Origin: Bacteroidota bacterium
Lineage (GTDB): Bacteria > Bacteroidota > Ignavibacteria > UBA10030 > UBA6906
Assembly: GCA_019637975.1 (NCBI GenBank)
Contig: JAHBUR010000010.1
Coordinates: forward strand, 82,736-146,735
Direction: 5' to 3'
DNA length: 64,000 bases
In this document: positions 46,036 to 54,957 of the stretch, in pieces
Layout of the letters: each line of letters opens with the position of its first letter
How positions within the stretch are numbered: the first letter of the stretch is position 1
Translations under genes and position numbers: made by a program
Notes under the pieces: model-generated
What the model saw: only the letters and a program-made list of their open reading frames with translations
Told to the model about the DNA's origin: nothing
The model's database searches: none

Positions 46036-46077
46036 GAAAAAATATGAAACGGAAGTGAGAGAAACAAACATGACCAA

Positions 46078-47373
46078 TCAGGTCACAGTTCTGCCCCGGC
46101 ACTCGCCAAAACCGATACGAACGCAACCGGGCTGCACGCAATATCCGCGAATAGTCACTTCATCGCCATCTTCAAGGAACCTGCGCGTTTCGCCGGTTGG
46201 TAATGAAAGTGGCTCTGTGCCGCGCCATGTTCGCTCCAGCAAGCAGCCTCGCGATTCCTTCGTCGGGCCGGAGACTGTGCCACTTGCAAGCAAATCGCCC
46301 GGACGAAGGTTGCATCCGTTGCTTGTATGATGTATCAGCATTTGCCCGATCGTCCAGTACATATCACGGAAGTTCCCATGGCTGACGAGAAACGGCTCCA
46401 TCTTTGCATCCTGCATCTGTTGCGTACGAAGAAACACTTCCAGTATCAAATTCACTCCTCCCCTCATCCCATTCGCTGACGAGTCGAGATACGGTAGCGG
46501 CGCGGGGTCGTCAGCAGGACGCGCAAACGCAGGACAGCGGAAAGGCTCAAGGGCATCAAGCGTAACAATCCACGGAGAAAGAGTCGTCGCAAAACTCTTC
46601 GAGAGGAACGGCCCGAGTGGTTGATACTCCCATTTCTGAATGTCTCGTGCCGACCAATCGTTCACCAAACAAAGACCGAAGATATGGCGTTCGGCCTCGG
46701 TAATAGGAATGGGCTTGCTTAATTCGTTTCCCGGCCCGACAAAGAAACCGACTTCAAGTTCGTAATCAAGCTGTTTGGACGAGCCGAACACAGGGGCAGG
46801 TGCATCATCAGATTTCGTCTGCCCGGAAGGGCGTTGTACCGGCGTTCCGCTGACTACAATGGACGATGCGCGGCCGTGATAGCCAATCGGCACATGCTTG
46901 TAATTCGGCAAAAGCGGGTTGTCGGGACGAAACATGCTGCCGACGTTTGTAGCGTGGTAGATCGAAGCATAGAAATCCGTGTAGTCGCCGACGGCAACCG
47001 GCAGTTGCATGTCAACAGCAGTCAACGGAACGAGACATCGTTCAATTGTCCCGCGTTCTTCAGTATCTGAGAGAAGAACACTCAGGCGTTTTCTCAGTTC
47101 CGACCAATGCGTGCGTCCGAGAGAAAGAAGCCGGTTCAACGTGTCGCCGGAACACGCTTCAGCAGCTTCTTCCGCGAGCCCGGTGAACACTCCTTCGTTG
47201 CGTGCGGCCGTGATATCAACCGCCTGATCGCCGATTGCCACGCCGACATGATGCAGGCCGGTGACCTTCTTCCTGAAAACGCCGAACGGCAGATTTTGTA
47301 TCGGAAAATCGTTTCCCGGAATGTTGGCGGAAGGAATCCAGGAAGTGAGTCGGGGATTGTGGGTTTCGTTCAT
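46078..47373 (-). CDS. fahA: Fumarylacetoacetase
   Basis: A 431-residue enzyme splitting fumarylacetoacetate into fumarate and acetoacetate, the last step of tyrosine/homogentisate degradation. Family landmarks are 'VGDYTDFYASIYHATNVG' (metal Asp and catalytic His), 'PIGYHGRASSIVVSG', 'LDYELEVGFFVGPGNEL' (metal Glu residues), 'LVNDWSARDIQKWEY' and 'GTVSGPTKESRGCLLE'. The length is typical of the eukaryote-like FAH type. It is the last gene of a minus-strand run and is followed by a terminator. No homogentisate dioxygenase is in the window. Confidence 0.96.
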   Translation of the reverse strand: MNETHNPRLTSWIPSANIPGNDFPIQNLPFGVFRKKVTGLHHVGVAIGDQAVDITAARNEGVFTGLAEEAAEACSGDTLNRLLSLGRTHWSELRKRLSVLLSDTEERGTIERCLVPLTAVDMQLPVAVGDYTDFYASIYHATNVGSMFRPDNPLLPNYKHVPIGYHGRASSIVVSGTPVQRPSGQTKSDDAPAPVFGSSKQLDYELEVGFFVGPGNELSKPIPITEAERHIFGLCLVNDWSARDIQKWEYQPLGPFLSKSFATTLSPWIVTLDALEPFRCPAFARPADDPAPLPYLDSSANGMRGGVNLILEVFLRTQQMQDAKMEPFLVSHGNFRDMYWTIGQMLIHHTSNGCNLRPGDLLASGTVSGPTKESRGCLLERTWRGTEPLSLPTGETRRFLEDGDEVTIRGYCVQPGCVRIGFGECRGRTVT

Positions 47374-47406
47374 GATACATGGTTGCGGTTTCGTGTTCGA
47401 TAGCGT

Positions 47407-48294
47407 TCACATCAACTGCATTCTCCTCAAATCATCCATCGGTTCACGGAACGAACAGGAGCCGAACGAGATGGCAACGTGTTGCCGGACTTCCTGCAGG
47501 TCGCTGGCTTCAAGATGATGTTCATGCCATGAGATGTGATTGTCGTTCAGTGCCAATGCCTCCGGTGATTCTTCTTCAAGAACTTTCACGGTATCGTCAA
47601 GACTCATCCCCTTCCGCGCAAAGGCCGCTGCGAGAAACACGTTGAGATAACCGTACATCTTCCCCTGTTCACTGTCGGGCTTGTACGTGAGATTGTATGC
47701 GGCCCGGATGGGATGATGCAACCCCGCGGTTGCTTTGAATGCAACATTCTCCTTCACACACGCATGAATGAACCGGGCAAGGTCCTGGCTTGACGGGAAT
47801 ACATCAGCAGTAATTCCTCCGGTTCGGACTTTTACAGAGCGTCTGTGTCTTCCGATTTCGGCAATCAGATCAGCCGGGTCTGTTTGAATGGGAATCTCGA
47901 TGAACAGCTGAAGTGACGCGGGAACTGCAGCCGATACATTTCTGATTTCATCTGCGCTCGCCGCCTTGGCCTCGATTGTGTCAATCAGAGCTTTTGCGAT
48001 GCAGCGATCGTTGAAAGCTGCAACTTGCCGTATTTCCAAACGGGGGTTCGGGCCGGCAAGGGCGCTCAACTTCCAGACAGGTGAGCCCGACAGCATTGGC
48101 ATAGCCTCCTGCGCAAATTCATCAAGCCGTGCAACCGGCACGATGAACCGCCCGAGCGCCCACGCATCGTTTCCGCGCAGATAGGCATCGTAGTTCTTGA
48201 CTGCTTCCGCCATTGAAAGCCCGGCGGGCGGAAAAAGCCCGGCGTAATCCACGATGCCTGCGAGCAGAGTTGTCAGCGTACGAGTGGGTTTCAT
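47407..48294 (-). CDS. Conserved protein of unknown function linked to fahA
   Basis: A 295-residue soluble protein. Features include an N-terminal 'GIVDYAGLFPPAGLSMAEAV', 'RSVKVRTGGITADVFPS', 'FKATAGLHHPIRAAYNLTY' and a C-terminal 'SFGSCSFREPMDDLRRM'. The 'KVRTGG' strand and the 'FKATAGLHHP' strand, each after a helix, look like the phosphate-binding side of a TIM barrel, which is an inference. The gene overlaps the thioredoxin gene by four bases and precedes fahA by 33 bases, so a role in the same catabolism or its regulation is possible. Confidence 0.85.
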   Translation of the reverse strand: MKPTRTLTTLLAGIVDYAGLFPPAGLSMAEAVKNYDAYLRGNDAWALGRFIVPVARLDEFAQEAMPMLSGSPVWKLSALAGPNPRLEIRQVAAFNDRCIAKALIDTIEAKAASADEIRNVSAAVPASLQLFIEIPIQTDPADLIAEIGRHRRSVKVRTGGITADVFPSSQDLARFIHACVKENVAFKATAGLHHPIRAAYNLTYKPDSEQGKMYGYLNVFLAAAFARKGMSLDDTVKVLEEESPEALALNDNHISWHEHHLEASDLQEVRQHVAISFGSCSFREPMDDLRRMQLM

Positions 48295-48809
48295 TTGCCG
48301 TGGTTCGGGGCCCAGGCGCGAAGGGACGCAAAGACTTTTTCGCAGCTGTGCCCTTTCCCTTCTTCCAATTCGCTGGTATCCTGGGAGTGGAGCAATCGGC
48401 CCGTTTCATCCAACACAAAGAGATGCGGATATCCGGCAACCTTCGGGTATCGGGAGAGAACTTCTTCGTTTTTGTTGTTCTTGCTCCAGTTCACTTTCAC
48501 CACGACGAAACTGGCATGAAGGAATTCGTTCAAGTCGGGATTCCGCACGAAGAGTGAATCCAAACGGTGGCACCACACACACCATTCGCCGCCGACATCG
48601 AGCAAAACATTTCTGCCCGACCGCTTCGCTTCTGCAACCGCAAGTTGAATATCAGCAGCGGCGTTACGCTTCTCATCAAACTTCTCAAGCGGTACCCACA
48701 GTGGTGTGTCACGGACTTCCGTTCGCGTCTGGGCAATTGCATGAAGGCTCGAGAAAGCAACCATGGCAGCAGCACAAAATATCCGGATCGCTATTCGACC
48801 AAACACCAT
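48291..48809 (-). CDS. Exported thioredoxin-fold protein
   Basis: A 172-residue protein with a signal peptide (CAAAMVAFSSLHAIAQ) and a thioredoxin fold. The active site is 'GGEWCVWCHRLDSLF' (WCxxC), followed by the conserved cis-Pro region 'VAGYPHLFVLDETG'. This resembles DUF255/thioredoxin_7-type periplasmic disulfide or lipoprotein-associated reductases. It overlaps the WG-repeat gene upstream by 19 bases and the unknown gene downstream by four. Confidence 0.9.
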   Translation of the reverse strand: MVFGRIAIRIFCAAAMVAFSSLHAIAQTRTEVRDTPLWVPLEKFDEKRNAAADIQLAVAEAKRSGRNVLLDVGGEWCVWCHRLDSLFVRNPDLNEFLHASFVVVKVNWSKNNKNEEVLSRYPKVAGYPHLFVLDETGRLLHSQDTSELEEGKGHSCEKVFASLRAWAPNHGK

Positions 48810-49807
48810 GTTACACTCCCCTCTCTGTTAACGAAGCCATACCTGTTGTTCAGTTTCACAAACCCGCTTCCCTGATGGAAGTCCCACGCCAGGTCAAATT
48901 GAGGTTGAACCACCATCTGCCCTTTTGTATCAATGTAGCCGTACTTCCCTCCCGCGCCAACAACCGCAAGTCCTTCGGAAAAGCCGCCTGCATCATCAAA
49001 CGAGGGTTGAATAACCATCTCTCCGTTTCTGTTCACAAACCCGAACTTGCCGCCTCTCTTCACCCAAGCGTATCCCTCGGAAAAATTGGAGGATGTATCT
49101 CTTCCCAACGTGAAGAGCATTGTTCCGTTTTTATCGATGTATCCCCACGCAACGCCCTTGCGCACGCGTGCGAGACCCCCGGTAAATGCAAACGCGTCGT
49201 CGAACTGCGCAGGTATCTTGATGGTGCCCGCGTGATCGATGTACGCCCAAAGTCTGCCGGTGTTCACGGCGGCAAGGCCTTCGGAGAAACTCAGCGCGTT
49301 GTTGTAGCCTTCTTCGATGACGACATTGCCTGTCGAATCGATATAGTCAAAGCGTGTGCCGATTGTGATAATCCAGAGAAATTTTCTGAGTGAACGCACC
49401 CACGCGCGGCCTTCGTAGAAACTCCCGGCGTCGATATACTCCGGTTCGATAACGATTTCTCCGCGCTTGTTGCTGAAGCCCCATTTTTGCCCGCTAAAGA
49501 CCTTGGACATCCTGATGCGCGCAAAGCCGCCGGAGAAATTATCGGCGTCGCTGAATTGCGGCTCGATTACATACTTGCCCGTTGTATCAATGTAGCCCCA
49601 CAACCCGTCATTCTGAACCAAGGCAAGCTGTTCAAAGAACGGAAGTGCAACGTCGAACTGCGGCTGAATAACGACATTCCCCTTCCTGTCGAAGTAGCCG
49701 AACTTCCCATCCCCGGCAAAAGGAATGTAGATGGATTTTGTTTTCTGTGCCGACACAGGCTGGATCAGCGCAAGCACAGCGACGAGACTTATCAGCAGTG
49801 ATTTCAT
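48791..49807 (-). CDS. Exported WG-repeat protein
   Basis: A 338-residue protein with a signal peptide (ISLVAVLALIQPVSAQ) followed by about nine tandem WG repeats such as 'WGYIDTTGKYVIEPQF', 'WGFSNKRGEIVIEPEY' and 'YGYIDTKGQMVVQPQF', each about 35-50 residues. WG-repeat proteins form beta-rich solenoids or propellers, usually binding modules. Its start overlaps the stop of the T9SS propeller gene (ATGA at 49804-49807). Partner unknown. Confidence 0.9.
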   Translation of the reverse strand: MKSLLISLVAVLALIQPVSAQKTKSIYIPFAGDGKFGYFDRKGNVVIQPQFDVALPFFEQLALVQNDGLWGYIDTTGKYVIEPQFSDADNFSGGFARIRMSKVFSGQKWGFSNKRGEIVIEPEYIDAGSFYEGRAWVRSLRKFLWIITIGTRFDYIDSTGNVVIEEGYNNALSFSEGLAAVNTGRLWAYIDHAGTIKIPAQFDDAFAFTGGLARVRKGVAWGYIDKNGTMLFTLGRDTSSNFSEGYAWVKRGGKFGFVNRNGEMVIQPSFDDAGGFSEGLAVVGAGGKYGYIDTKGQMVVQPQFDLAWDFHQGSGFVKLNNRYGFVNREGSVTWCLVE

Positions 49808-52509
49808 CGAACTAACGTCATCTTCTTCGTTTCCGAGAAGCTGCCCGATTTGAGTTGATAGAAATAGACCCCGCTTGCCAATCTGCTCGCATCAAACTCG
49901 CGTGCGTGACTTCCCGCCTGAAGTTCGGAATCAACAAGTGTCGCGACTTCTTTTCCCGCGACATCAAACACCTTTAACGAGACAAGCCCGGCTTTCCCGA
50001 TGTTGAACCGGATCGTTGTCGTCGGATTGAACGGGTTGGGATAATTTTGGTCGAGTGAAAAGTTTCCGGGCAGGCTCGACTCTTCTACACTTGTGGGAGA
50101 TTCGGGGAATTGTGTCGTGAAAACGCCACGGGCATGCGTTCCGATTGCCAGTGTTCGATCGGAAGCGCGATAATCCATATATCCGATCAGAATATTGCCG
50201 ATTTCATTTGCCGCGGCTTGTGCCCACACCGTTGATGAACCGTTGAGACTGTTCGTCATCAGCACGCCGATGCTGGTTCCGAGAACCACATTCAACTCCG
50301 TTCCGATATGAAACACTGTCGCCCAGCGAATTGAAGGTCCGTCGGGGCCTGCAAGATTTCCTTCAACATCAGTCCAAGTTGTGCCGCCGTTTGTTGTGTA
50401 CCAAAGACTCTGAAACTCATAGTTGCCGAACGCAACAAGCGCGTTGTCGGAATTTGCCGGATCAACAGCGACGCAACGCACAAACCCGCCTTGCGCCGTT
50501 CCGCCGTTAAGTCCGGGGGGAGTAACATCCGTCACAACAGGCGATGCGCCGTTTGCGTCGTCAACTCGTTTCACAATGCCGTCTGTTGTGCCGTAGTACA
50601 CGACATTGGGGTTGTTGGCTGTCGATACGCCAATAACACTGACGGCGCGTACCCATCCCGAAATCGTTCCGGGGTCTGTTGCCGTGAGGGGAGTCCAACC
50701 GGTTGTGTTGGTGCCGTTCGGCGCGTTACTGTTCCGCCATATTCCTGTGTACATTGTCGGGGAGGTACTCTTACCAGCTCCGTAATAGAGAATTCGGGAG
50801 TCATTCGGGTCAAGAGCAATCGGGTTTACAAACAACTGCCGTGTGGAACCTGAAGGGGCAAAAGAAGCATACCCGGCTCCGTTACGCGTTTGCCTGTACA
50901 GCGGGCCGTTCTGCGATTGTGTGTACAGACGATCGTCGGCAACAGGCGGAAGGGCAACGACTGTTCCGTCTCCACTCGTCACCATATCCCACGAGGACAT
51001 GCCGGGGAGACTTGTTCCCTGCGACCCGTTGTCTTGCGCACCGGCCAACACATAGTGATCGCCGCTGTCAGGCGAAATGGCAACCGAATAGAATTGCGTG
51101 ACGTTGTAGCCGTTGTTCAGGCTTGTCCACACCATCGGGTTCAGGCCAACGTCATCTGTGCGTGATATTCCCCCGTCATGCCCGGAGTAATAGACATTCG
51201 GATTTCCCGGTCTGAATGCACCGGCGTGAAGATCGGGATGATGATTGCCGTTCGGCCAGTAACTATAGCCGCCGATGTTCGCCGTTGCGGCAGTTGAGGT
51301 AAACCCGTTTGACGATCTGTACAAGTCTGTTCCGCCGATCAAAACAAAATTCTCGTCATCGGGTTTTACCTGAACAATCTGATCGTATCCCGTTTGCGTA
51401 TTCATGCTCGGAATATTGGCGGATCTGTTCTCCCACGTTCCTCCTGAAACTGAATAGGTGTACTTCCAGAGTTGGTGTCCCGCGCCGCCGGAAACATTAT
51501 TCGCCCTCTCGATGAAGATGTACACAACATTCGGGTTGGATGGTGCAAGACCAAAGACAATACGTCCCGAGCTTGTCGGAAATGTCGCGGGGGCAATATT
51601 CGTCCAGCTCGCGCCATCCGGCGAACGCCAGATTTTTGGAACACCCGCCTGCTTCGTAAATCCGTACACGACACCCGTTGAGGTAACTACGACATCAGTC
51701 GCAAACCCGCTCGACAAGGCAACGGCCGAGTCCGACCATTGCACAAGAGTCCAGGATGTCCCCCCGTTTGTCGAGCGATAAATGCCGTCCCACGTTGCAG
51801 CATAGACTTCATCTTGAGCGAGGTTGGCGGGATTCGTGGCAACATTCCAAACGAAATCGAACGACTCGGTAGTATGTGGTGTGCCGGAAACAGTCGAGGG
51901 AATCAGAGTCCACGAGTCGCCGTTGTTGGTTGATTTGTAGATACCGTCGCCACGATAGAATGCTCCCCAACGTGTATCGTTGGTTGTTGAACCCCGAAAC
52001 TCCCCGGTTCCCACATACCAGATGTGGGTCTTCCCCGCACGTGTATCTTGCGCAATACAGCTTGTTGTATGAATTTGATCGGGAGTGAGTGTGAGGCGCC
52101 ACGAATCGCCGTCGTTGGTCGTCTTCCAGATTCCGCCGGCAACACTTCCTGCAATCAGCGTCCCGACATTTGCAAGATCTGCCGCAAGTACGCGGGTTCG
52201 TCCGCCGACATTGTCGGGGCCGCGTTCCGTCCAGACTAACGCAGGGGCGGCACTTCCCTTTGCAAGCGCCATGTGTTCCCGCGTTGGAATCCGCTTGGCA
52301 AATTCGCGTTCAAGCCGGTAGATTCTCTGCGGAATCGCATTTGTCACCGGATTTCGTTGAATGAGAAACTCGTACTCATCGCGGGCACGCGGATTTTCCG
52401 GCGTACCTGTGGATAGCGGAACGGGATCAAGGCCGGCTGTGTAAGAATACAACATCATCAGGCCAACAAACAGCAAGGCTCCCGCCAAGAAAATAGCTGA
52501 CTGTCGCAT
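49804..52509 (-). CDS. Large secreted sortilin-like propeller protein with T9SS sorting domain
   Basis: A 901-residue exported protein. The signal segment (IFLAGALLFVGLMMLYSYTAG) is followed by a polar linker and a ten-blade-type propeller of Asp-box/VPS10-like repeats ('GIWKTTNDGDSWRL', 'GIYKSTNNGDSWTL', 'GIYRSTNGGTSWTL', 'LWYTTNGGTTWTDV'). The T9SS sorting domain is at the end ('NYPNPFNPTTTIRFNIG', 'GVYFYQLKSGSFSETKK'). It is a paralogue of the protein truncated at the left edge. GAGGA precedes the ATG. Likely a cell-surface or released binding protein; no catalytic residues identified. Confidence 0.92.
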   Translation of the reverse strand: MRQSAIFLAGALLFVGLMMLYSYTAGLDPVPLSTGTPENPRARDEYEFLIQRNPVTNAIPQRIYRLEREFAKRIPTREHMALAKGSAAPALVWTERGPDNVGGRTRVLAADLANVGTLIAGSVAGGIWKTTNDGDSWRLTLTPDQIHTTSCIAQDTRAGKTHIWYVGTGEFRGSTTNDTRWGAFYRGDGIYKSTNNGDSWTLIPSTVSGTPHTTESFDFVWNVATNPANLAQDEVYAATWDGIYRSTNGGTSWTLVQWSDSAVALSSGFATDVVVTSTGVVYGFTKQAGVPKIWRSPDGASWTNIAPATFPTSSGRIVFGLAPSNPNVVYIFIERANNVSGGAGHQLWKYTYSVSGGTWENRSANIPSMNTQTGYDQIVQVKPDDENFVLIGGTDLYRSSNGFTSTAATANIGGYSYWPNGNHHPDLHAGAFRPGNPNVYYSGHDGGISRTDDVGLNPMVWTSLNNGYNVTQFYSVAISPDSGDHYVLAGAQDNGSQGTSLPGMSSWDMVTSGDGTVVALPPVADDRLYTQSQNGPLYRQTRNGAGYASFAPSGSTRQLFVNPIALDPNDSRILYYGAGKSTSPTMYTGIWRNSNAPNGTNTTGWTPLTATDPGTISGWVRAVSVIGVSTANNPNVVYYGTTDGIVKRVDDANGASPVVTDVTPPGLNGGTAQGGFVRCVAVDPANSDNALVAFGNYEFQSLWYTTNGGTTWTDVEGNLAGPDGPSIRWATVFHIGTELNVVLGTSIGVLMTNSLNGSSTVWAQAAANEIGNILIGYMDYRASDRTLAIGTHARGVFTTQFPESPTSVEESSLPGNFSLDQNYPNPFNPTTTIRFNIGKAGLVSLKVFDVAGKEVATLVDSELQAGSHAREFDASRLASGVYFYQLKSGSFSETKKMTLVR

Positions 52510-52561
52510 AACATCCTCTTGTATTGTTATGTCGTAAGAAATGAACTTTCTTGATGGGAAG

Positions 52562-53071
52562 CTACCACAACTTTGTGGCAGTACCGCCGGGAAAATCGTA
52601 GAGTTTAAGGTCGGATGCGGTGATCATTTTCGCCAGCATGAGAATTTGGCCGGTATGCATCGAGAAATGCTCGACAACGTGGTACATCGCTTCAAGGACT
52701 GTCACGCTATTTCCCTGTATTTCACGGACTTCGGCAAGCGTCGACGGGTTGAGCAATGCCAACACGCGGCACCCTTGCGATACGGTTCCTTCGAGTTTCG
52801 CAAGGAGTTCTGCACGGGGGATGGGCGAACGTTCGTTAAATTCTCTGTCTCTCTCTCGAATCACGGGTTGTTTCCCGACTCCGCCAACGATCCATTGATT
52901 GACATTTCCGGACAGGTGAAGAATCAGGTTACCAATGCTGTTCGATGCCTCGTTGGGCCGCCACCAGACTTGTTCATCCGTCAGCATTTCGACAACTGCC
53001 CGGATTCGAGGAAGGAAGTCGCGTTCGAGCAATTGAGTGGAATGAGTAATGAAAGATTGTGCAGTATCCAT
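52562..53071 (-). CDS. DinB/DUF1572-family four-helix protein
   Basis: A 169-residue protein of the DinB-like four-helix bundle superfamily. Seen are 'LTDEQVWWRPNEASNSIGNLILHLSGNVNQWI' in pieces and 'MYHVVEHFSMHTGQILMLAKMI', giving the three metal-type histidines (LILHL, VVEHF, MHTGQ). Members include nickel-binding proteins and thiol (mycothiol, bacillithiol) transferases; the substrate here is unknown. I use ATG 53071 instead of GTG 53080. It sits nine bases after the NlpC-like gene. Confidence 0.88.
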   Translation of the reverse strand: MDTAQSFITHSTQLLERDFLPRIRAVVEMLTDEQVWWRPNEASNSIGNLILHLSGNVNQWIVGGVGKQPVIRERDREFNERSPIPRAELLAKLEGTVSQGCRVLALLNPSTLAEVREIQGNSVTVLEAMYHVVEHFSMHTGQILMLAKMITASDLKLYDFPGGTATKLW

Positions 53072-53080
53072 GGTTGCCAC

Positions 53081-53650
53081 TTACGGCTTGAATCGGACGA
53101 GATAGGTACGGATGTTCGGGTCGTTCAACCCGACTTCGAAGTCGGCAATCCCTACGCCGCCAAGAGACTGATGCGCGCCGAAGATAACAGCGCAGCGCAG
53201 CCCGTTATCTTCCTGTATATCTTGTATAATTGCGGCGTGCCCAATCCACCTGCCGTTCCTTTTGTTCCAGTATTGAATGAAGTCTCCGGGCCTGGCTTCA
53301 GATGGTTGAATGATCTCCCCCTTGTTCATCTCGACCAGCGCAGTTTGAATCCCCCGAATCCTCTTATCGTCTTGATTGATGAGTCGGGGAAGGTTACTCC
53401 TGCGTCCGACATTGCTGATCAGAATTGCACGCCGCTCCTCGGCAGTCAACTCCCGTTTGAGCAATTGTTCCACGACCACCACAACAAACTGCACACAATT
53501 CACCTGCTTCCTGTGCGGGCGATGCCCGTATCTCCAGTTCTTGAAATCTGTTTCAGCCAGCCGGACGCTCACGAGCAGAGGATGCTCGGCTAAAGCCGAT
53601 TCGAATGCAAAGAACAACGCAACGAAGCACAGAACAAAACGACAATTCAT
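53081..53650 (-). CDS. Exported NlpC/P60-like amidase or peptidase
   Basis: A 189-residue protein with a signal peptide (FVLCFVALFFAFESALA). The mature part has the papain-like order Cys ('VNCVQFVVVVVEQLL'), then 'ARPGDFIQYWN', then His in 'WIGHAAIIQD'. The GDF-x-QYW and GHAAI blocks match NlpC/P60 or CHAP-type cysteine peptidases that cut cell-wall peptides, but the overall similarity is modest. The frame is open to 53734; ATG 53650 starts the signal peptide. It follows the rhodanese gene by 29 bases. Confidence 0.8.
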   Translation of the reverse strand: MNCRFVLCFVALFFAFESALAEHPLLVSVRLAETDFKNWRYGHRPHRKQVNCVQFVVVVVEQLLKRELTAEERRAILISNVGRRSNLPRLINQDDKRIRGIQTALVEMNKGEIIQPSEARPGDFIQYWNKRNGRWIGHAAIIQDIQEDNGLRCAVIFGAHQSLGGVGIADFEVGLNDPNIRTYLVRFKP

Positions 53651-53679
53651 GTAACAAGTACCCCCGTTTCTTGAACTCC

Positions 53680-54060
53680 TTATTCTTCGCGTGCAGTTGT
53701 CACGACTCCGTTGGCTTTCTGCCAAGCCCTCCAACCCCCTGCCAACGAAAAGACGTTCGTGTATCCCATTTTCTGAAGATTATCTGACGACAGGGCGGAA
53801 CGATATCCGCCTCCGCAATAGAGAACGATTTTCTTAGATTTATCCGGCACGGCCCGTTCAATCTCCCGTTCAATTATTCCTTTGCTCAGAAAGATTGCTC
53901 CTGCAATATGCGCTTCGTCCCTTTCATGTTCCTCGCGCGTGTCTATTAATACAAAATCATCGGCGTTTTCGAGGCCCTTCTGCACATCGTCAACGGTGGT
54001 TTCGCGCACACGGGTTTTGGCGTCGTTCACCAACGCGAGGAAGCCGGGACTGTGATTCAT
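53680..54060 (-). CDS. Rhodanese-domain sulfurtransferase
   Basis: A 126-residue single-domain rhodanese. The entry loop 'VLIDTREEHERDEAHIAGAIFL' is seen in pieces (DTRE, HIAGA), and the active-site loop is 'IVLYCGGGYRSAL' with catalytic Cys and an Arg closing the loop. These proteins transfer sulfane sulfur to cyanide, thiols or protein acceptors. It is the first gene after the small RNA terminator at 54144-54181, so it has its own promoter or depends on read-through. Confidence 0.93.
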   Translation of the reverse strand: MNHSPGFLALVNDAKTRVRETTVDDVQKGLENADDFVLIDTREEHERDEAHIAGAIFLSKGIIEREIERAVPDKSKKIVLYCGGGYRSALSSDNLQKMGYTNVFSLAGGWRAWQKANGVVTTAREE

Positions 54061-54143
54061 TGGTTAAAAAAGGGTATCGGGGAAGTTGTTGAAAAATGGT
54101 ACGCAGAAGAATCGGAAACCGCAACAATCTGGCGCACATATCA

Positions 54144-54181
54144 CAAAAAAAATCGGTCCCGCTACCTGTGCAACGGGACCG
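54144..54181 (-). terminator. Strong rho-independent terminator of the small RNA
   Basis: The 8-bp stem CGGTCCCG / CGGGACCG with a 12-base loop is followed on the minus strand by A and then eight consecutive T residues. No protein-coding gene ends directly before it; the Nudix stop is 183 bases upstream. Confidence 0.92.
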
Positions 54182-54332
54182 TCTATACTACTGGAGTCTT
54201 GAAAGCTGTTGCTAGCAGGCCTTTCCAGAGGCTCCTATGTTAATCTTCAAGATAGGATCACCTCGCTTTCCCAGGGCGACAACATCGTACCAGAAATTCC
54301 CCTGATCGAATCTCCGGCACAGCGTGATCTAC
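54145..54332 (-). ncRNA. Candidate structured small RNA, about 190 nt
   Basis: This is a non-coding stretch with its own promoter-like element (54339-54367) and a strong terminator. Between them the minus strand folds into a rod. Paired blocks in order are CTGG/CCAG, TGTTG/CAACA, GCC/GGC, GAGG/CCTC and TCCTAT/ATAGGA around a 13-base loop, with a purine-rich internal loop (CTGGGAAAGC facing TGGAAA). A 5' stem GTGCCGGAGATT / AATTTCTGGTAC (with GU pairs) is an alternative fold. Length and the rod with a central bubble recall 6S RNA, but conserved 6S sequence was not recognised and the 3' end is a local terminator stem. It could also be a leader of the rhodanese gene. Confidence 0.6.
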
Positions 54333-54338
54333 GGCTGT

Positions 54339-54367
54339 AATCTATGATGAACAGAGTTGAAAGTCAA
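54339..54367 (-). promoter_or_regulatory. Candidate promoter of the small RNA
   Basis: TTGACT (54362-54367) and TAGATT (54339-54344) on the minus strand with a 17-base spacer. The -35 element overlaps the stop codon of the Nudix gene. The predicted start at about 54332 gives a transcript of about 190 nt. Confidence 0.5.
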
Positions 54368-54957
54368 CCCAATTTTTTCGAATGTGCTCCAGCGCTCACC
54401 AGTTTCCCGGAAGACCCGGCATCATTAACGATGCCGTGACGTCCGACATGGACAACTGTTTGCTGCAATGATCTGTTGTCGAAGTACTGTTTCAGTGTAA
54501 ACCGAACCGAGCTGAACGCGATTTCCTTCCAGGGAATTTCGGGTTCGGAAAACAATGCCACTGCTTCTGTCTCCGCGCCGGGAGAGAAATCCGTTTTCGG
54601 TAATTCTGCAAGAAAGAACATGTACACTTGTGCAAAGTCGGGAATGCTGTACACCGAAAAAAGCCTGCCGATCACGACTTCTGCATTTGCCTCTTCGCGG
54701 GTCTCTCGCATTGCCCCCTCTTCAATCGTCTCGCCCTTCTCAAGAAATCCCGCAGGAAGGGTCCAGAATCCTTTTCGCGGTTCATTCGAACGTTTACACA
54801 GCAGGACTTTGTTTCCGCTTACCGGAAGGCAGCCCACAATGATCCGGGGATTCTCGTAATGGATTGTGTTGCATGCATCGCAAACATGGCGCTGTGTGTG
54901 GTCTCCTTCCGGAACTGCTAACCGGACAGGCTTGCCGCATGCGCTGCAGAATTTCAT
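54364..54957 (-). CDS. Nudix hydrolase with N-terminal zinc ribbon
   Basis: A 197-residue protein. The N-terminal zinc ribbon is formed by 'FCSACGKPV' and '[14 protein letters not shown]'. The Nudix box is '[20 protein letters not shown]' continuing ANAEV (G-x5-E-x7-RE-x2-EE). The layout matches the zinc-ribbon Nudix group related to NudC-type NADH pyrophosphatases and ADP-ribose hydrolases; the substrate is not fixed by sequence. ATG 54957 overlaps the apaG stop (ATGA) and is preferred over the longer open frame. Confidence 0.9.
   Translation of the reverse strand: MKFCSACGKPVRLAVPEGDHTQRHVCDACNTIHYENPRIIVGCLPVSGNKVLLCKRSNEPRKGFWTLPAGFLEKGETIEEGAMRETREEANAEVVIGRLFSVYSIPDFAQVYMFFLAELPKTDFSPGAETEAVALFSEPEIPWKEIAFSSVRFTLKQYFDNRSLQQTVVHVGRHGIVNDAGSSGKLVSAGAHSKKLG

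Noticed and set aside
48254..49393. 379-codon plus-strand ORF
   Set aside because: It crosses three real minus-strand genes (unknown, thioredoxin, WG-repeat), and the translation has no sense as a protein.
54145..54332. Known riboswitch (cobalamin or other) upstream of the rhodanese gene
   Set aside because: A GGGAAAGCGAGGTGATCC stretch loosely recalls a cobalamin aptamer, but the B12 box and other conserved blocks are missing.
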